From Micromonosporaceae bacterium KJ-029 (GTDB lineage Bacteria; Actinomycetota; Actinomycetes; Mycobacteriales; Micromonosporaceae), in the NCBI GenBank assembly GCA_005402585.1, contig BIFP01000014.1, positions 62,001 through 126,000 of the forward strand: 64,000 nucleotides of DNA, read 5' to 3'. The notes beneath the pieces are model-generated. The model did not search any database, was not told the DNA's origin, and saw only the letters and a list, made by a program, of their open reading frames with translations. The translations under genes and the position numbers were made by a program. Shown in pieces: positions 18,167-27,452 of the stretch. Positions within the stretch are counted from its first letter, which is position 1. Every line of letters starts with the position of its first letter.

Positions 18167-20299
18167 ATGACCACCGACCGTGCGGCCGCGTCACGTGCCG
18201 ACGTCCCGACGCAACCGGGCGGCGACCTCGACACCCGCCGCACCTGGACCCGACAGGCCGCGTGGCAGCTGTGCGGGGCGACGCTGCAACTGACGGCCAT
18301 CGCGCTGGGGCTGGCCGCGCTCAACCGCGCCTCGATCAGTGACGTGACCCACCTGTTCATGGTGGTGGCCTGCGGGATAGCCGGGGCGACGATCGCCGCG
18401 CACCGGCCGAGGAATCCGGTCGGATGGCTGGCCCTCACCAGTGGTGTCTGCTTCTCCCTCCAGGAGGCGTGCGGCCAGTACGCCGCGCACGGCCTCGTCG
18501 TCGACCCCGGTTCGCTGCCGTTCGCCGCGGCGCTGGCCTGGCCGCAGAACTGGCTGTGGGTTCCCGGCAACGTCGCCGTGGCGCTGATACCGGTGTTCTT
18601 CCCCGACGGGCGGATGCTGTCGCCGCGGTGGCGGCCGGCCATCGCGGTGGTGGTGGCCCTCGGCGTGGCGGCCATGGTCGGCGGTGCGCTGCGCCCCGGA
18701 GCCAACGAACAGATCACCCCGACCGGGGCGGTCAATCCGCTCGGCGTACCGGGGTGGCAGCCGATCGCCGACGGCACCGCCGCCGCGGCCACCCTGGTCA
18801 GCGCGCTGGTCTTCCTCGCCGCCGGCAGCACCGTGGTGTGGCAGGCCCGCCGCGCCCACGGGGTGCGCCGCCAGCAGGTCAAGTGGCTCGGGTACGCGGT
18901 CGCACTCGCGGTCGGGGTGGTGGCCGCCCGGCTTGTCACCGGCCTGACGGACGGCCACCCCGGCATCTGGCCGTACGGCAGCGTGTTCTGGGACCTGCTC
19001 GGGGGTGTGAGCGCCGCGCTGGTCCCGATCGGGGTCGGCATCGCCATCCGGCAGCACCGGCTCTTCGACATCGACCTGCTGATCAGCCGTACCGCGGTGT
19101 TCGTCACCCTGTCGACGGCGGTCGGCGGCGCGTACGCGCTGGTCGTCGGCCTGCTCGGGGCCGGCTTCGACACCTCGGCCCTGCCGGTCTCGTTCGTCGG
19201 CGCGGCCGTCGCCGCGCTGATCTTCGCCCCGCTGCGGCACTGGCTGCAACGCCGGGTCAACCTGCTGGTGTACGGCGAACGCGACGACCCGTACGCGGTG
19301 TTGGCCCGGCTCGGGCAGCGGCTGGAACAGACCCAGGACGCCGGCGCCGTCCTCGCCACCAGCACCGCGACCGTACGCGAGGCACTGCAACTGTCCTACG
19401 TGGAGATAGAGACGGTGGACGGGCGGTCGTACCGGCTGGGCGTCCCGCCACCCGACCCGGTGCGGCTGCCGCTGGCCGCCAACGAACCGGTCGGTCACCT
19501 GCTGCTCGGGCCCCGGACCGGGGAGACCGCGCTCGGAGCCTGGGAACTGCGACTGCTGCGCGACCTGGCCCGGCACATCGGCGTCGCCGTGCAGGCGGTC
19601 CGCGCCCTCGACCGGGCCCAGTCCCTCGCCGCCGACCTCCAACGCTCCCGCGAGCACCTGGTGGTCGCCCGGGAGGAGGAACGCCGACGGTTGCGTCGGG
19701 ACCTGCACGACGGTCTCGGGCCGACCCTGGCCGGGCTGACCATGCGCGCCGAGGCGGCCCAGGAACTCGGCCCGGGGCCACAGGCACAGCGGCTGCTGGA
19801 GGAGATCGTGGTCGACGCCCAAACCGCGGTCGCCGACGTACGGCGGCTGGTCAACGGCCTGCGACCGCCCGCGCTGGACACCATGGACCTGGTCGGCGCG
19901 CTGCGGTCGCACATCGCGGCCTGGCCGGACGACGGACTCCGGGTGGTCTTCGACGCCCCGGCGGCGCTACCGGCACTCTCCGCCGCGGCCGAGGTCGCCG
20001 CCTACCGGATCGCGGTCGAGGCGCTGAACAACGCCCGCCGGCACGCCTACGCCGACAAGGTGGAGCTGCGGTTGCGGGTCACCGACGGGACCCTGCGCCT
20101 GGACGTACACGACGATGGCCGGGGCCGCCAGCCCGGCCAGCCGGACGGCGTCGGCATGCACTCGATGCGGGAACGGGCCGAGGAACTCGGCGGCTCCTGC
20201 GTCGTCACCTCCACGCCGGGCGCCGGCACCCGAGTCACCGCGACCCTGCTCACCGGCACGGAGGAGACCGATGGACCAGATCCGAGTGCTGCTGGTTGA
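18167..20299 (+). CDS. NarL-type sensor histidine kinase, multi-TM with GAF-like region
   Basis: This 710-residue kinase has about eight transmembrane helices in residues 28-350, a GAF-like linker domain (about 375-475), and a HisKA_3 domain with His514 in RRDLHDGLGPTLAGL. The HATPase domain has N-box VEALNNARRHA, D-box VHDDGRG and G-box GVGMHSMRERAEELGG. All catalytic boxes are intact, unlike the kinase at 6922-8163. Its 3' end overlaps the regulator start by 29 bases, so the two form a cognate pair. The ligand is unknown; the large membrane domain suggests envelope or lipid sensing. Confidence 0.93.
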   Translation: MTTDRAAASRADVPTQPGGDLDTRRTWTRQAAWQLCGATLQLTAIALGLAALNRASISDVTHLFMVVACGIAGATIAAHRPRNPVGWLALTSGVCFSLQEACGQYAAHGLVVDPGSLPFAAALAWPQNWLWVPGNVAVALIPVFFPDGRMLSPRWRPAIAVVVALGVAAMVGGALRPGANEQITPTGAVNPLGVPGWQPIADGTAAAATLVSALVFLAAGSTVVWQARRAHGVRRQQVKWLGYAVALAVGVVAARLVTGLTDGHPGIWPYGSVFWDLLGGVSAALVPIGVGIAIRQHRLFDIDLLISRTAVFVTLSTAVGGAYALVVGLLGAGFDTSALPVSFVGAAVAALIFAPLRHWLQRRVNLLVYGERDDPYAVLARLGQRLEQTQDAGAVLATSTATVREALQLSYVEIETVDGRSYRLGVPPPDPVRLPLAANEPVGHLLLGPRTGETALGAWELRLLRDLARHIGVAVQAVRALDRAQSLAADLQRSREHLVVAREEERRRLRRDLHDGLGPTLAGLTMRAEAAQELGPGPQAQRLLEEIVVDAQTAVADVRRLVNGLRPPALDTMDLVGALRSHIAAWPDDGLRVVFDAPAALPALSAAAEVAAYRIAVEALNNARRHAYADKVELRLRVTDGTLRLDVHDDGRGRQPGQPDGVGMHSMRERAEELGGSCVVTSTPGAGTRVTATLLTGTEETDGPDPSAAG

Positions 20300-20906
20300 C
20301 GACCACGCACCGTTCCGCGCCGGCCTGCACGCGCTGCTCGCCACCAGCCCCGACATCGAGGTGTGCGGCGAAGCGGCCAGCGGCGAGGAGGCGCTGGCCG
20401 TGCTGGCTCGGTTGCAGCCCGACGTTGTGCTGCTCGACCTGACCATGCCGGGCATGGGCGGCATCGCGGCCACCGAGCGGCTGGTGCGGATGAGTCCGCA
20501 CGTACGGGTGCTGATCCTGTCCATGGCCGACGACGACGATTCGGTCTTCGCCGCGCTGCGGGCCGGAGCGCGCGGCTACGTCCTCAAGGGCGCCCGCCGG
20601 GTGGAGATCATCCGCTCGGTGCGGGTGGTGGCCGACGGTGAGGCCATCTTCGGCCCGGCCATCGCGACCCGGCTGATGGGTTACTTCGCCGGGCTCGACC
20701 GGGCCGAGCCGGCATTCCCCGAACTCACCGCCCGGGAACGGGAGATCCTGGCCCTCATCGCCCAGCACCTGACCAATCCGCAGATCGCCGCGCGCCTCGG
20801 GCTGAGCACGAAGACGGTCCGCAACCACGTCTCCAACATCTTCGCCAAGCTCCAGGTCGCCGACCGGGCGCAGGCCATCAGCATGGCGCGCGAACAGGGG
20901 TTGTGA
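20271..20906 (+). CDS. NarL/FixJ-type LuxR response regulator
   Basis: This 211-residue regulator has a receiver domain with DD at 10-11, phospho-acceptor Asp56 in VVLLDLTMP and Lys in YVLKGARR, then a LuxR helix-turn-helix (LTAREREILALIAQHLTNPQIAARLGLSTKTVRNHVSNI). The ATG follows GGAGGAGA inside the kinase gene. It is the cognate output of the overlapping upstream kinase. One candidate target is the membrane-protein gene at 17341, by proximity. Confidence 0.94.
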   Translation: MDQIRVLLVDDHAPFRAGLHALLATSPDIEVCGEAASGEEALAVLARLQPDVVLLDLTMPGMGGIAATERLVRMSPHVRVLILSMADDDDSVFAALRAGARGYVLKGARRVEIIRSVRVVADGEAIFGPAIATRLMGYFAGLDRAEPAFPELTAREREILALIAQHLTNPQIAARLGLSTKTVRNHVSNIFAKLQVADRAQAISMAREQGL

Positions 20907-21003
20907 TCGGTGCACGGGCAACCGACCGGCGGAACGGCCGGAGCGGCGGCGGCCCGGCCGGCATAATGCGGGTTGGCCGACCGGGGAGGCGGAGGGACAG
21001 GCG

Positions 21004-21876
21004 ATGAGACTGGGTCTGCACTACTGGAACTTCTCCACGCCGGCCGACCCGGCGGAACTGGCTCCGACCCTGGCCGAGACCGCCCGAATCTGCGAGCAGG
21101 CCGGTGTCTCCGCGTTCTCGGTGATGGACCACTACTTCCAGATGGAGTTCTCCACGTCGGCCGAGGAGCCGATGCTGGAGGCGTACACGACGCTGGGTTA
21201 CCTGGCGGCGGTGACCGAACGGATGACCCTCGGTGTCCTGGTCACCGGGGTGATGTACCGCTACCCGGGACTGCTCGCCAAGATTGTCACCACTCTCGAC
21301 GTGCTCTCCGGCGGGCGGGCCCGGCTCGGCATCGGCGCGTCGTGGTACGAGCGCGAGCAGCACGCCCTCGGCGTACCGGTCGTCCCGGTCAAGGAGCGCT
21401 TCGAACGTCTTGAGGAGACGTTGCGGATCTGCCGGCAGATGTGGAGCGACGACAACGGCCGGTTCGACGGCCGGCACTACCAGCTGGCCGAGACGCTGAA
21501 CGTACCGGCGCCGCTGAGCCGGCCGCACCCGCCGATCATGATCGGTGGCGGCGGTGAGAAGCGGACCCTGCGGCTGGTGGCCCGCTACGCCGACTCGTGC
21601 AACCTGTTCGGCAACAGCGCGGCCGAGGTCGCGCACAAGCTCGACGTGCTGCGGGAACACTGTGCCGCCGAAGGCCGGGACTACCGCACCATCGAGAAGA
21701 CGGTGCTGGTCACCCGGCCGCCCCTGGCCGACGTCGACACGTTCGTCGCCGAGGCGGCCGAGTACGCGGCGCTCGGCGTGACCGAGGTGCAGACGATGCC
21801 CGATCGCCATCCGGTCGAGTTCGCGCGACAACTGGCCGAGCAGCGGGTCGTCCAGCGGCTGGCCGACCTGACCTGA
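21004..21876 (+). CDS. LLM-class F420-dependent oxidoreductase
   Basis: This 290-residue TIM-barrel flavin/F420 enzyme of the luciferase-like monooxygenase superfamily shows MRLGLHYWNFS at the N-terminus, a conserved His in VMDHYFQM, LGVLVTGVMYRYPGLLAKIVTTLDVLSGGR and LGIGASWYEREQHALG. PPIMIGGGGEKRTLRLVARYADSCNL marks the cofactor phosphate-binding end. The group uses deazaflavin F420 in actinobacteria; the substrate is not evident. A CATAAT -10-like box lies at 20962-20967 and GGAGGGA precedes the ATG. It is probably monocistronic and ends 9 bp from the convergent P-loop gene. Confidence 0.9.
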   Translation: MRLGLHYWNFSTPADPAELAPTLAETARICEQAGVSAFSVMDHYFQMEFSTSAEEPMLEAYTTLGYLAAVTERMTLGVLVTGVMYRYPGLLAKIVTTLDVLSGGRARLGIGASWYEREQHALGVPVVPVKERFERLEETLRICRQMWSDDNGRFDGRHYQLAETLNVPAPLSRPHPPIMIGGGGEKRTLRLVARYADSCNLFGNSAAEVAHKLDVLREHCAAEGRDYRTIEKTVLVTRPPLADVDTFVAEAAEYAALGVTEVQTMPDRHPVEFARQLAEQRVVQRLADLT

Positions 21877-21885
21877 TCCCGGTGC

Positions 21886-22416
21886 TCATCGCGGGGGCAG
21901 CGCGGCCAGCCAGCGGTCCAGTTCCTCCGGGGTGCCGAAGAGCAGCACCGGCGGCCCGGACGGATCGCTCTGCCAGGCCCGCATCCGCCGGCGGACCCGG
22001 CCGTACCCGGTGAGGTGCCACACCAGGATCGACTCCCCGGACAGCACGCTGCCCAGCGACTCACGGTTGCCGTTGCAGATCTCCTCCCCCGTCACCAGCC
22101 GCCGCCCGGTACGGCGCAGCAGCCGCCGGAAGGAGAGCCCACGGGGATAGTCCAGGCCCACGACCAGGTCGGCGCGGGCCAGCGGCACGTCCCGCCAGCC
22201 GTGGTACGCCCCGTCCAGGATCCACCGGTCCCGCCGGCAGATCGCCTCGATCCGGCTGCGCTGCACCGCCATCGGCACCTCCACCCAGCCAGGCTGCCAG
22301 AGCAGGTCGTCGACCGGGTACCAGGGCAGGCCGAGGCGCTCGGCCAGCCGTTCGGCGAGGGTGGACTTGCCGGAACCGTGGATCCCGTAGATCAGGATGC
22401 GAGACGGCGCGTTCAT
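21886..22416 (-). CDS. P-loop NTPase/kinase (FlaR/topology-modulation-like)
   Basis: This 176-residue nucleotide-binding protein has Walker A GIHGSGKST (about residues 11-19), an acceptor-binding region WYPVDDLLWQPGW, the characteristic RDRWILDGAYHGW and an Arg-rich lid (RRLLRRTGRR). This is the pattern of small adenylate-kinase-like proteins annotated as DNA topology modulation protein FlaR. The actual phosphate acceptor is unknown. It sits 35 bp downstream of the CopC-domain gene on the same strand and could share its transcript. Confidence 0.82.
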   Translation of the reverse strand: MNAPSRILIYGIHGSGKSTLAERLAERLGLPWYPVDDLLWQPGWVEVPMAVQRSRIEAICRRDRWILDGAYHGWRDVPLARADLVVGLDYPRGLSFRRLLRRTGRRLVTGEEICNGNRESLGSVLSGESILVWHLTGYGRVRRRMRAWQSDPSGPPVLLFGTPEELDRWLAALPPR

Positions 22417-22451
22417 CGCGCGGCAGCGTACCGCTGGCCGCCGCGCTCAGG

Positions 22452-24446
22452 TCAGGTCAGGTCGATCGTGTACTCCGCCGTGTGCACCTTCCCGTCGACC
22501 TGGAAGTCGAGGAACGCCCGGTACCGGCCCGTACTCGGGGCGGTCAGCCAGAACTTGACCGCCCCGTCGATCAGTTCCGGCTCCGGATGGACGTGTACGT
22601 AGCCCAGATCCCCCTCGCGTACGACGACCAGATGCCCGTACGCGCCCAGGTAGCGCTCCAGCTGCACCGGACCGGGCCCGCCGGTGCGGGTGACCCGGAA
22701 GACCAGCGGCGCGCTGACCCCCACCGTGGGCGTACCGTCCATCCGCGCCTCGAACGGCCCGGCCGTCGCCTGCGGCAACGCGGGCGGCAGCTCGGCCGGG
22801 GTGAACGCGCCCGGCACGTGGTGGTCGACGCCGAGGACCAGCGGCAGCTGGGCACCGTCGGCCGTGGTGACGGAGAAGTCGGCGTAGATGCGGTAGCCGC
22901 CGGCCCGGTCGAGCGTCAGGGGGACGGTCCAAGTGCCGTCGGACGCCATGGTCGGGTGCAGGTGCTGGTACCCGCCCAGGTCGCGGCCCACCACGATCAG
23001 GTGCAACGCCTTGTCGTGCACGATCGCGAACCGCGTCGCCGCCTTCCGGTCGGCGCCGACGATCCGGAACTGGTAGTCCACCCGTGCGTCGGCCGGCTGG
23101 GACCGCTGCACCGGTTGCAGCGTGTACCCGGCGGCGCTGACCGACGTACCGGTCGCCTGCGCCTGGCCAGGGTCGTCGCCGGGATGTGTGTGCGCCCCGG
23201 CTCCGGGCGCGTGCTGGTGCCCGTCCCCGGCCGACACTGCCGGCCCGGCGGCGAGCGACCCGCCGCCGGGTGCTGCGGCCTGCTGCGCGTTACCGGTGCG
23301 CTGCTCGCCCACACCCAGCCGACCGAGCCCGAACCCGGCCAGCAGTGCGACCACCAACCCGCCGACCAGCAGCGCGAGACGCGCGTTGCTCACCCGGTGA
23401 CCGCCCGCCACGACCACGCCGTCCACAGCGGACTCGAGCGCATCGGGTGCGACGCGCGGGTCGGCGGTGGCGACGGCACCGGCCGGGGTCGCCTCCGGCG
23501 CGGCCCCCGACTGCGCGCGCCCGCCGGCCGTCCGGGCGGTGACCACCGCACCGGCCTGCCGCGCCACGGTGGCGGCGGGCCGTTTCGTGCGGCCCGTGCC
23601 CGGCGTGCCTGCCTTGCGACCGCTGCCGGAACCCTTACCCGTGGCGCCGGCGCCTTGCCGGCGGGAGGCCGGCCCGGAGCCGCGGGCCCGTCCGGGGGCC
23701 CGGGCCGCGGGAGCCGGGTGGACACGGCGACGCCAGACCACGACGCCGGCCAGCGCCGCGATCACGATGGCCAGGCCGATCCAGGCCACCGGGCCGAGGC
23801 CGCTCTTGCCAGCCGAGGGGTCCGGCGGCGCGACCACCGCGGGCGGGGCCGACGACGCCGGTGGTACGGCCGGCGCGGCCGACGACGTCGCGCCGTGCAC
23901 ATGCTGCTCGACGGCCGTCACCAGCGCCGGGTCCGGCTGGTTGGTCGGCGGGCGCCACCCCTGGGGCGCGGCCGTCACCGGCCCCGTGTAGCGGAAGCTC
24001 ATCGTGCCCCGCACCGGCTCGCCATCCGAGGCCACCGACAGGTAGCTGACCGAGTACTGTCCCGCCGCCGGCAGGAGAGCGAGCTTCACCACCGCCGGGA
24101 ACCCCGTCGCGTACTCGCGCGGCTCGAACTTCCCGTCGACCAGGAAGTACTCCTGTACCGGCTGGTCCAGCGGCTTGGGCGGCCCGTTCGTCCATCCGTC
24201 GTCGACCCGACCGCCGCCCGGGGCGGTGACCGCGAAGTAGGCGTTGGCGGCGACCTGCTCCGTGAAGTACAGCTCCACCGTCGTCAACGGCTCGCTCACA
24301 GTGGAGTCCGCAGCCGGGGTAGACATGGCCAAGGCGCCGTGGGCCGCGGCGGGCGGGGCGGAGGCGAGCACGCCGACCGCGAGGGCGACGGCGAGCGCGA
24401 GGAGGCCCGAGACCACGCGTCGGGGAGCCTGCGGGAGAAGACGCAT
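22452..24446 (-). CDS. CopC-domain copper-binding protein with C-terminal tandem domains
   Basis: This 664-residue protein has a signal peptide ending AAA, so the mature chain starts with His (HGALAMSTPAADS). That matches the N-terminal His copper ligand of CopC. The CopC beta-barrel (to about residue 150) is followed by a transmembrane helix (VAWIGLAIVIAALAGVVVW), a ~140-residue Ala/Gly/Arg/Pro-rich cytoplasmic stretch and a second helix (ARLALLVGGLVVALLAGFG). An exported half follows, with two similar beta domains carrying YQHLHP and YVHVHP motifs. CopC proteins bind Cu(II) in the envelope. The double-membrane layout with a second His-rich exported module is unusual. Confidence 0.85.
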   Translation of the reverse strand: MRLLPQAPRRVVSGLLALAVALAVGVLASAPPAAAHGALAMSTPAADSTVSEPLTTVELYFTEQVAANAYFAVTAPGGGRVDDGWTNGPPKPLDQPVQEYFLVDGKFEPREYATGFPAVVKLALLPAAGQYSVSYLSVASDGEPVRGTMSFRYTGPVTAAPQGWRPPTNQPDPALVTAVEQHVHGATSSAAPAVPPASSAPPAVVAPPDPSAGKSGLGPVAWIGLAIVIAALAGVVVWRRRVHPAPAARAPGRARGSGPASRRQGAGATGKGSGSGRKAGTPGTGRTKRPAATVARQAGAVVTARTAGGRAQSGAAPEATPAGAVATADPRVAPDALESAVDGVVVAGGHRVSNARLALLVGGLVVALLAGFGLGRLGVGEQRTGNAQQAAAPGGGSLAAGPAVSAGDGHQHAPGAGAHTHPGDDPGQAQATGTSVSAAGYTLQPVQRSQPADARVDYQFRIVGADRKAATRFAIVHDKALHLIVVGRDLGGYQHLHPTMASDGTWTVPLTLDRAGGYRIYADFSVTTADGAQLPLVLGVDHHVPGAFTPAELPPALPQATAGPFEARMDGTPTVGVSAPLVFRVTRTGGPGPVQLERYLGAYGHLVVVREGDLGYVHVHPEPELIDGAVKFWLTAPSTGRYRAFLDFQVDGKVHTAEYTIDLT

Positions 24447-24640
24447 CAGAACATCCTCACCATGCCGCCGCTTCGATCAAGAGATTGCCATCTTTTTACG
24501 CAGATAGCAAAAGTCATGGTGCTCCTCGACCCATTGTCGACGCGCCAGGCACGAAAGTGCCGCCCGCCCGGGCCGGTGACGATTCGGCGTTCCGTCGAAG
24601 CGTTCGGACCCGCTACGGCGGGGCGGCTACCTTCCGGGCC

Positions 24641-25033
24641 ATGCAGACCACGCAGATCCAGCCGCTTGACCCGGCGATCCTCCCCGACGGTGGTGGCACG
24701 TACACCCACGGCGTCCTCGTCACCGGTGCCCGCCGAACCGTGTTCGTGAGCGGCCAGGTGCCGTGGGCGGAGCAGGGCGTGGTTCCGCCAGACTTCGACT
24801 CCCAGTGTCGCCTGACCTGGCGGAACCTGCTCGCGGTCCTGGCCGAGGCGGGCATGGGCGTCCGGAACCTCGCCAAGGTCACGATCTACCTCTCCGACCG
24901 CGGCTACCGCGAGGCGAACGGGCGGATCCGGCAGGAGATCCTCGGCGATCACGTCCCCGCCCTCACCATCGTCATCACCGACATCTACGCCGAGGAGTGG
25001 CTGCTCGAGATCGAGGCGATCGCGGTCGACTGA
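24641..25033 (+). CDS. RidA/YjgF family enamine/imine deaminase
   Basis: This 130-residue Rid protein has TVFVSGQVPWAEQG, a central helix LTWRNLLAVLAEAGMGVRNLAKVTIYLSD and the C-terminal strand PALTIVITDIYAEEWLLEIEAIA, matching the trimeric RidA fold. Family members hydrolyse reactive enamines and imines. The Arg that usually binds the substrate carboxylate near the C-terminal strand is not obvious here, so it may belong to a Rid subgroup with different specificity. A TACCTT box ends 7 bases before the ATG, consistent with a leaderless transcript. Confidence 0.87.
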   Translation: MQTTQIQPLDPAILPDGGGTYTHGVLVTGARRTVFVSGQVPWAEQGVVPPDFDSQCRLTWRNLLAVLAEAGMGVRNLAKVTIYLSDRGYREANGRIRQEILGDHVPALTIVITDIYAEEWLLEIEAIAVD

Positions 25034-25049
25034 CCGCCCAGGGCGACTC

Positions 25050-26051
25050 CTACGCGATGTTGGCGTCGAGCAGCTGCCAGCCCAGCGGGGTCAGCTCGTG
25101 CCGGGCCGTGCGGGCCGACCGTACCGTCATCACCAGGCCGGCGCGGCGGAGCCTCGCCACGTGCGCCGAGGCCGTCGACGGCGCGACGCCGAGCGCAGCC
25201 GCGACCTCCCCGGTGCCGAGGCCGGGCCGGGCCGCCAGGATCCGCAGCACCGCCGCCCGGTGTGCCCCAACCGGTCCGGCCAGCCGTCCGTCCGGGCCGT
25301 CGGTGCGCCCGCCGCCGCGCCAGAACACCGCTGCGGTACGCGCCGGATAGAACAGCATCGGCTGCTGCCGGTCGTTGAGCTGTCGGTGCACGCCGTCGGT
25401 GAGAAACATGCTCGGCACGAGCACCAGTCCGCGCCCGTCCAGCGGGTAGTCCGCCGCCGGTGGTCCGGCGAACTCCAGGTACGGGTAGCTCCATCGCACG
25501 AGCCGCGGGCAGAGCGTGTCGAGCATGGCCTCGACGCCGTGCCGGGCGGCCAGCCGCGCCCGGTACGAGACGTCGGCGGCCAACTGTGCCTGCAGCCTCG
25601 GCCAGTCGGCCGCGAGCACGGCCCGGTGCAGCGTCACGAACGACCGCGCGAGAGTCCGCCGCCCCTCGTCAGGGTGCTGGATCAGGTCGTCGACGACGGG
25701 CGCGCTGCCGGCCAGCACACCGGCGAAGGCAGCGGTGTCCGCCGCGACCGGCACGGTCGGATCGTCGAGCGCGGCGGCGAGTTCGTCCTCGAAGGACAGC
25801 GGCTGCGGCGGTGGCTGCGGGGTCAGGAAGTCCGGCAGGTGCCGGGGGTGCGCGCCGCACAGCGCCAGCGCCGGTCGCGCGGCGGCCGGAAGCAGCGGTC
25901 GGACCGCATGACGCCACCCGGCCAGCCCGGCCGGGGGCTGGCGCAGCCCGAGGCCGCGTGCGGCCTTCAGCACCTCCTGGAAGGGCATGATGGCGAAGCG
26001 GACCCGGCCCACGTCCAGACCGGAGAAGACCAAACGTGGCACCCGGACCAC
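25050..26051 (-). CDS. ArsR-type winged-helix regulator with large N-terminal domain
   Basis: This 333-residue protein has an N-terminal ~250-residue domain (VRFAIMPFQEVLKAARGL ... FLTDGVHRQLNDRQQPMLFYPA) of the DUF5937 type. It is followed by a C-terminal ArsR helix-turn-helix (HRAAVLRILAARPGLGTGEVAAALGVAPSTASAHVARLRRAGLVMTVRSAR). This architecture is common in actinobacteria and lacks the cysteine metal motif of classic ArsR, so metal sensing is unlikely. It is convergent with ridA, 16 bp apart. Target genes are not evident. Confidence 0.85.
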   Translation of the reverse strand: MVRVPRLVFSGLDVGRVRFAIMPFQEVLKAARGLGLRQPPAGLAGWRHAVRPLLPAAARPALALCGAHPRHLPDFLTPQPPPQPLSFEDELAAALDDPTVPVAADTAAFAGVLAGSAPVVDDLIQHPDEGRRTLARSFVTLHRAVLAADWPRLQAQLAADVSYRARLAARHGVEAMLDTLCPRLVRWSYPYLEFAGPPAADYPLDGRGLVLVPSMFLTDGVHRQLNDRQQPMLFYPARTAAVFWRGGGRTDGPDGRLAGPVGAHRAAVLRILAARPGLGTGEVAAALGVAPSTASAHVARLRRAGLVMTVRSARTARHELTPLGWQLLDANIA

Positions 26052-26168
26052 GATAGGGCCCCGCCGGGGTCCGGGGCGACGGGCGGGACCGGGACCGGTG
26101 GCCTGGTCGCGCCGGGCGTACCCGTCCTCGGGTGCGGCCGGGTCGGTGACCCGGCCGCACGGTCGGGA

Positions 26169-27053
26169 TCAGCGGTTGGCGGCGAGGTCGGCGCAGTCCG
26201 TCTCGTCCGGCAGCAACGGCCGCAGGGTGACCGCCCAACGCTGGCCGCCCGAGATCCACGGGGTTTCCGCGTTGGCCTTCTCGGCGGCCGTGAGCAGCTT
26301 GGGCAACGCGTCGCCGGTGACCGTCACACAGCCCAGCCCGAGATCCTTGCCGAGTTCGGCCCCTCCGGGCAGCTCCGGCCCCGGCCAGGTCGCCTCGGGC
26401 TGCTCGCCGGCCCCGCGGCCGGCGGCCCACTGCTCGGTCACGGCCGCGACGGCGGTCGGCGCGTACGCCTGTGAACCCGTCAACGCCGCAGCGAGCGGGC
26501 CCGTCGTACCGGTCAACGAGTCGGCGAACTCCCGCAGCTTGTCCCGGGCCGCCTGCTGCTCGGCGGTCAGACCCGACTCGGGGCCGAAATCCCCGGCGAG
26601 GGCGTTGACCTCCAGCTGTTCGACCCCCTTCTCGCCGAGCACGGTGAACCGGGTCGAGGGCACGTCGGCCACCGGCGGTGTGCCGAGGTCACCCGCGGTG
26701 CCCACGCCGGCAGCGCGGGCCAGCTTGATCAGGTTCTCCACGTCCGCGGCGCTGACCGTGCCCAGTTGAAGGTTGGGCAGCGCCGGCCCGGGATAGATCA
26801 GAGTGGTCGGCCCCTGGGTGATCACCCGGCCATCGCCGTAGACGCTGATGGCGGGAAGGCGGGCGGCCACCATCGCCGGCGTCATGAACCCGCCCGTGTA
26901 GTCCATCCGGAACACCAGGGTGTCAGCGGAGTAGGACATTTCCGGCGGACCGGAGTCCCCCGCACCGATGGCACCGCTCTGCTGTGCGCAGGCGGTGGAA
27001 ACCAGCAACAGCAGCGGAACGACCGCCAGCCGTCCACTTCGACGAATACTCAT
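26169..27053 (-). CDS. Secreted lipoprotein, unknown function
   Basis: This 294-residue protein has a basic N-terminus (MSIRRSGR), a hydrophobic core and lipobox STAC (Cys about residue 21). The exported part begins with strands (LVFRMDYTGGFM ... ISVYGDGRVITQGP), a pattern seen in several actinobacterial lipoproteins of unknown role, and has a Cys pair near the C-terminus (LGCVTVTG and TDCADL). The start at 27053 is chosen because the signal peptide begins there. There is no operon partner. Confidence 0.78.
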   Translation of the reverse strand: MSIRRSGRLAVVPLLLLVSTACAQQSGAIGAGDSGPPEMSYSADTLVFRMDYTGGFMTPAMVAARLPAISVYGDGRVITQGPTTLIYPGPALPNLQLGTVSAADVENLIKLARAAGVGTAGDLGTPPVADVPSTRFTVLGEKGVEQLEVNALAGDFGPESGLTAEQQAARDKLREFADSLTGTTGPLAAALTGSQAYAPTAVAAVTEQWAAGRGAGEQPEATWPGPELPGGAELGKDLGLGCVTVTGDALPKLLTAAEKANAETPWISGGQRWAVTLRPLLPDETDCADLAANR

Positions 27054-27131
27054 GCCGATCGGACGCGATCGGGGGCCAAAGCGTTCCCGCGCGTCGGATC
27101 CGAGCGGCGGCACATCCGGCGGCTCCGGCGG

Positions 27132-27368
27132 TCAGCGGCGGGCGTCGGGGTGCCCGGGCATGCTGGAGCCGCCGCCGCTGCTGCCGGAGGCGCCGCCGGC
27201 CACGCCCGAACCGTCGTCCTCGGTGACCAGATCCGGCCGTACGTCGGTGTCGTCCGGCGCTGGGACGTCGGTGTCCGCCTCGACCTGGACCAGGCGGGCC
27301 TGGCCGGCGTCGTCCTCGGCGTGTTCCGGATCGACAGGCTGCTCCCCCTGCCGCGTTCTGAAGCCCAC
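27132..27368 (-). CDS. Small acidic, disordered protein
   Basis: This 78-residue protein is rich in Asp, Glu, Gly and Ser and ends in a Gly/Ser-rich tail (GGASGSSGGGSSMPGHPDARR). No fold is predictable. It is called as a gene because GGGAGG lies 5 bases before its GTG and no other ORF explains the gap. Function unknown. Confidence 0.5.
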   Translation of the reverse strand: MGFRTRQGEQPVDPEHAEDDAGQARLVQVEADTDVPAPDDTDVRPDLVTEDDGSGVAGGASGSSGGGSSMPGHPDARR

Positions 27369-27452
27369 GGTCGCCTCCCGTCGGTGCCGTCTCCGGTCGG
27401 CGGTGGCTACCCGTGGACAAACCGGCGAAACGTGGGCGGCGGCGGATCAGGG

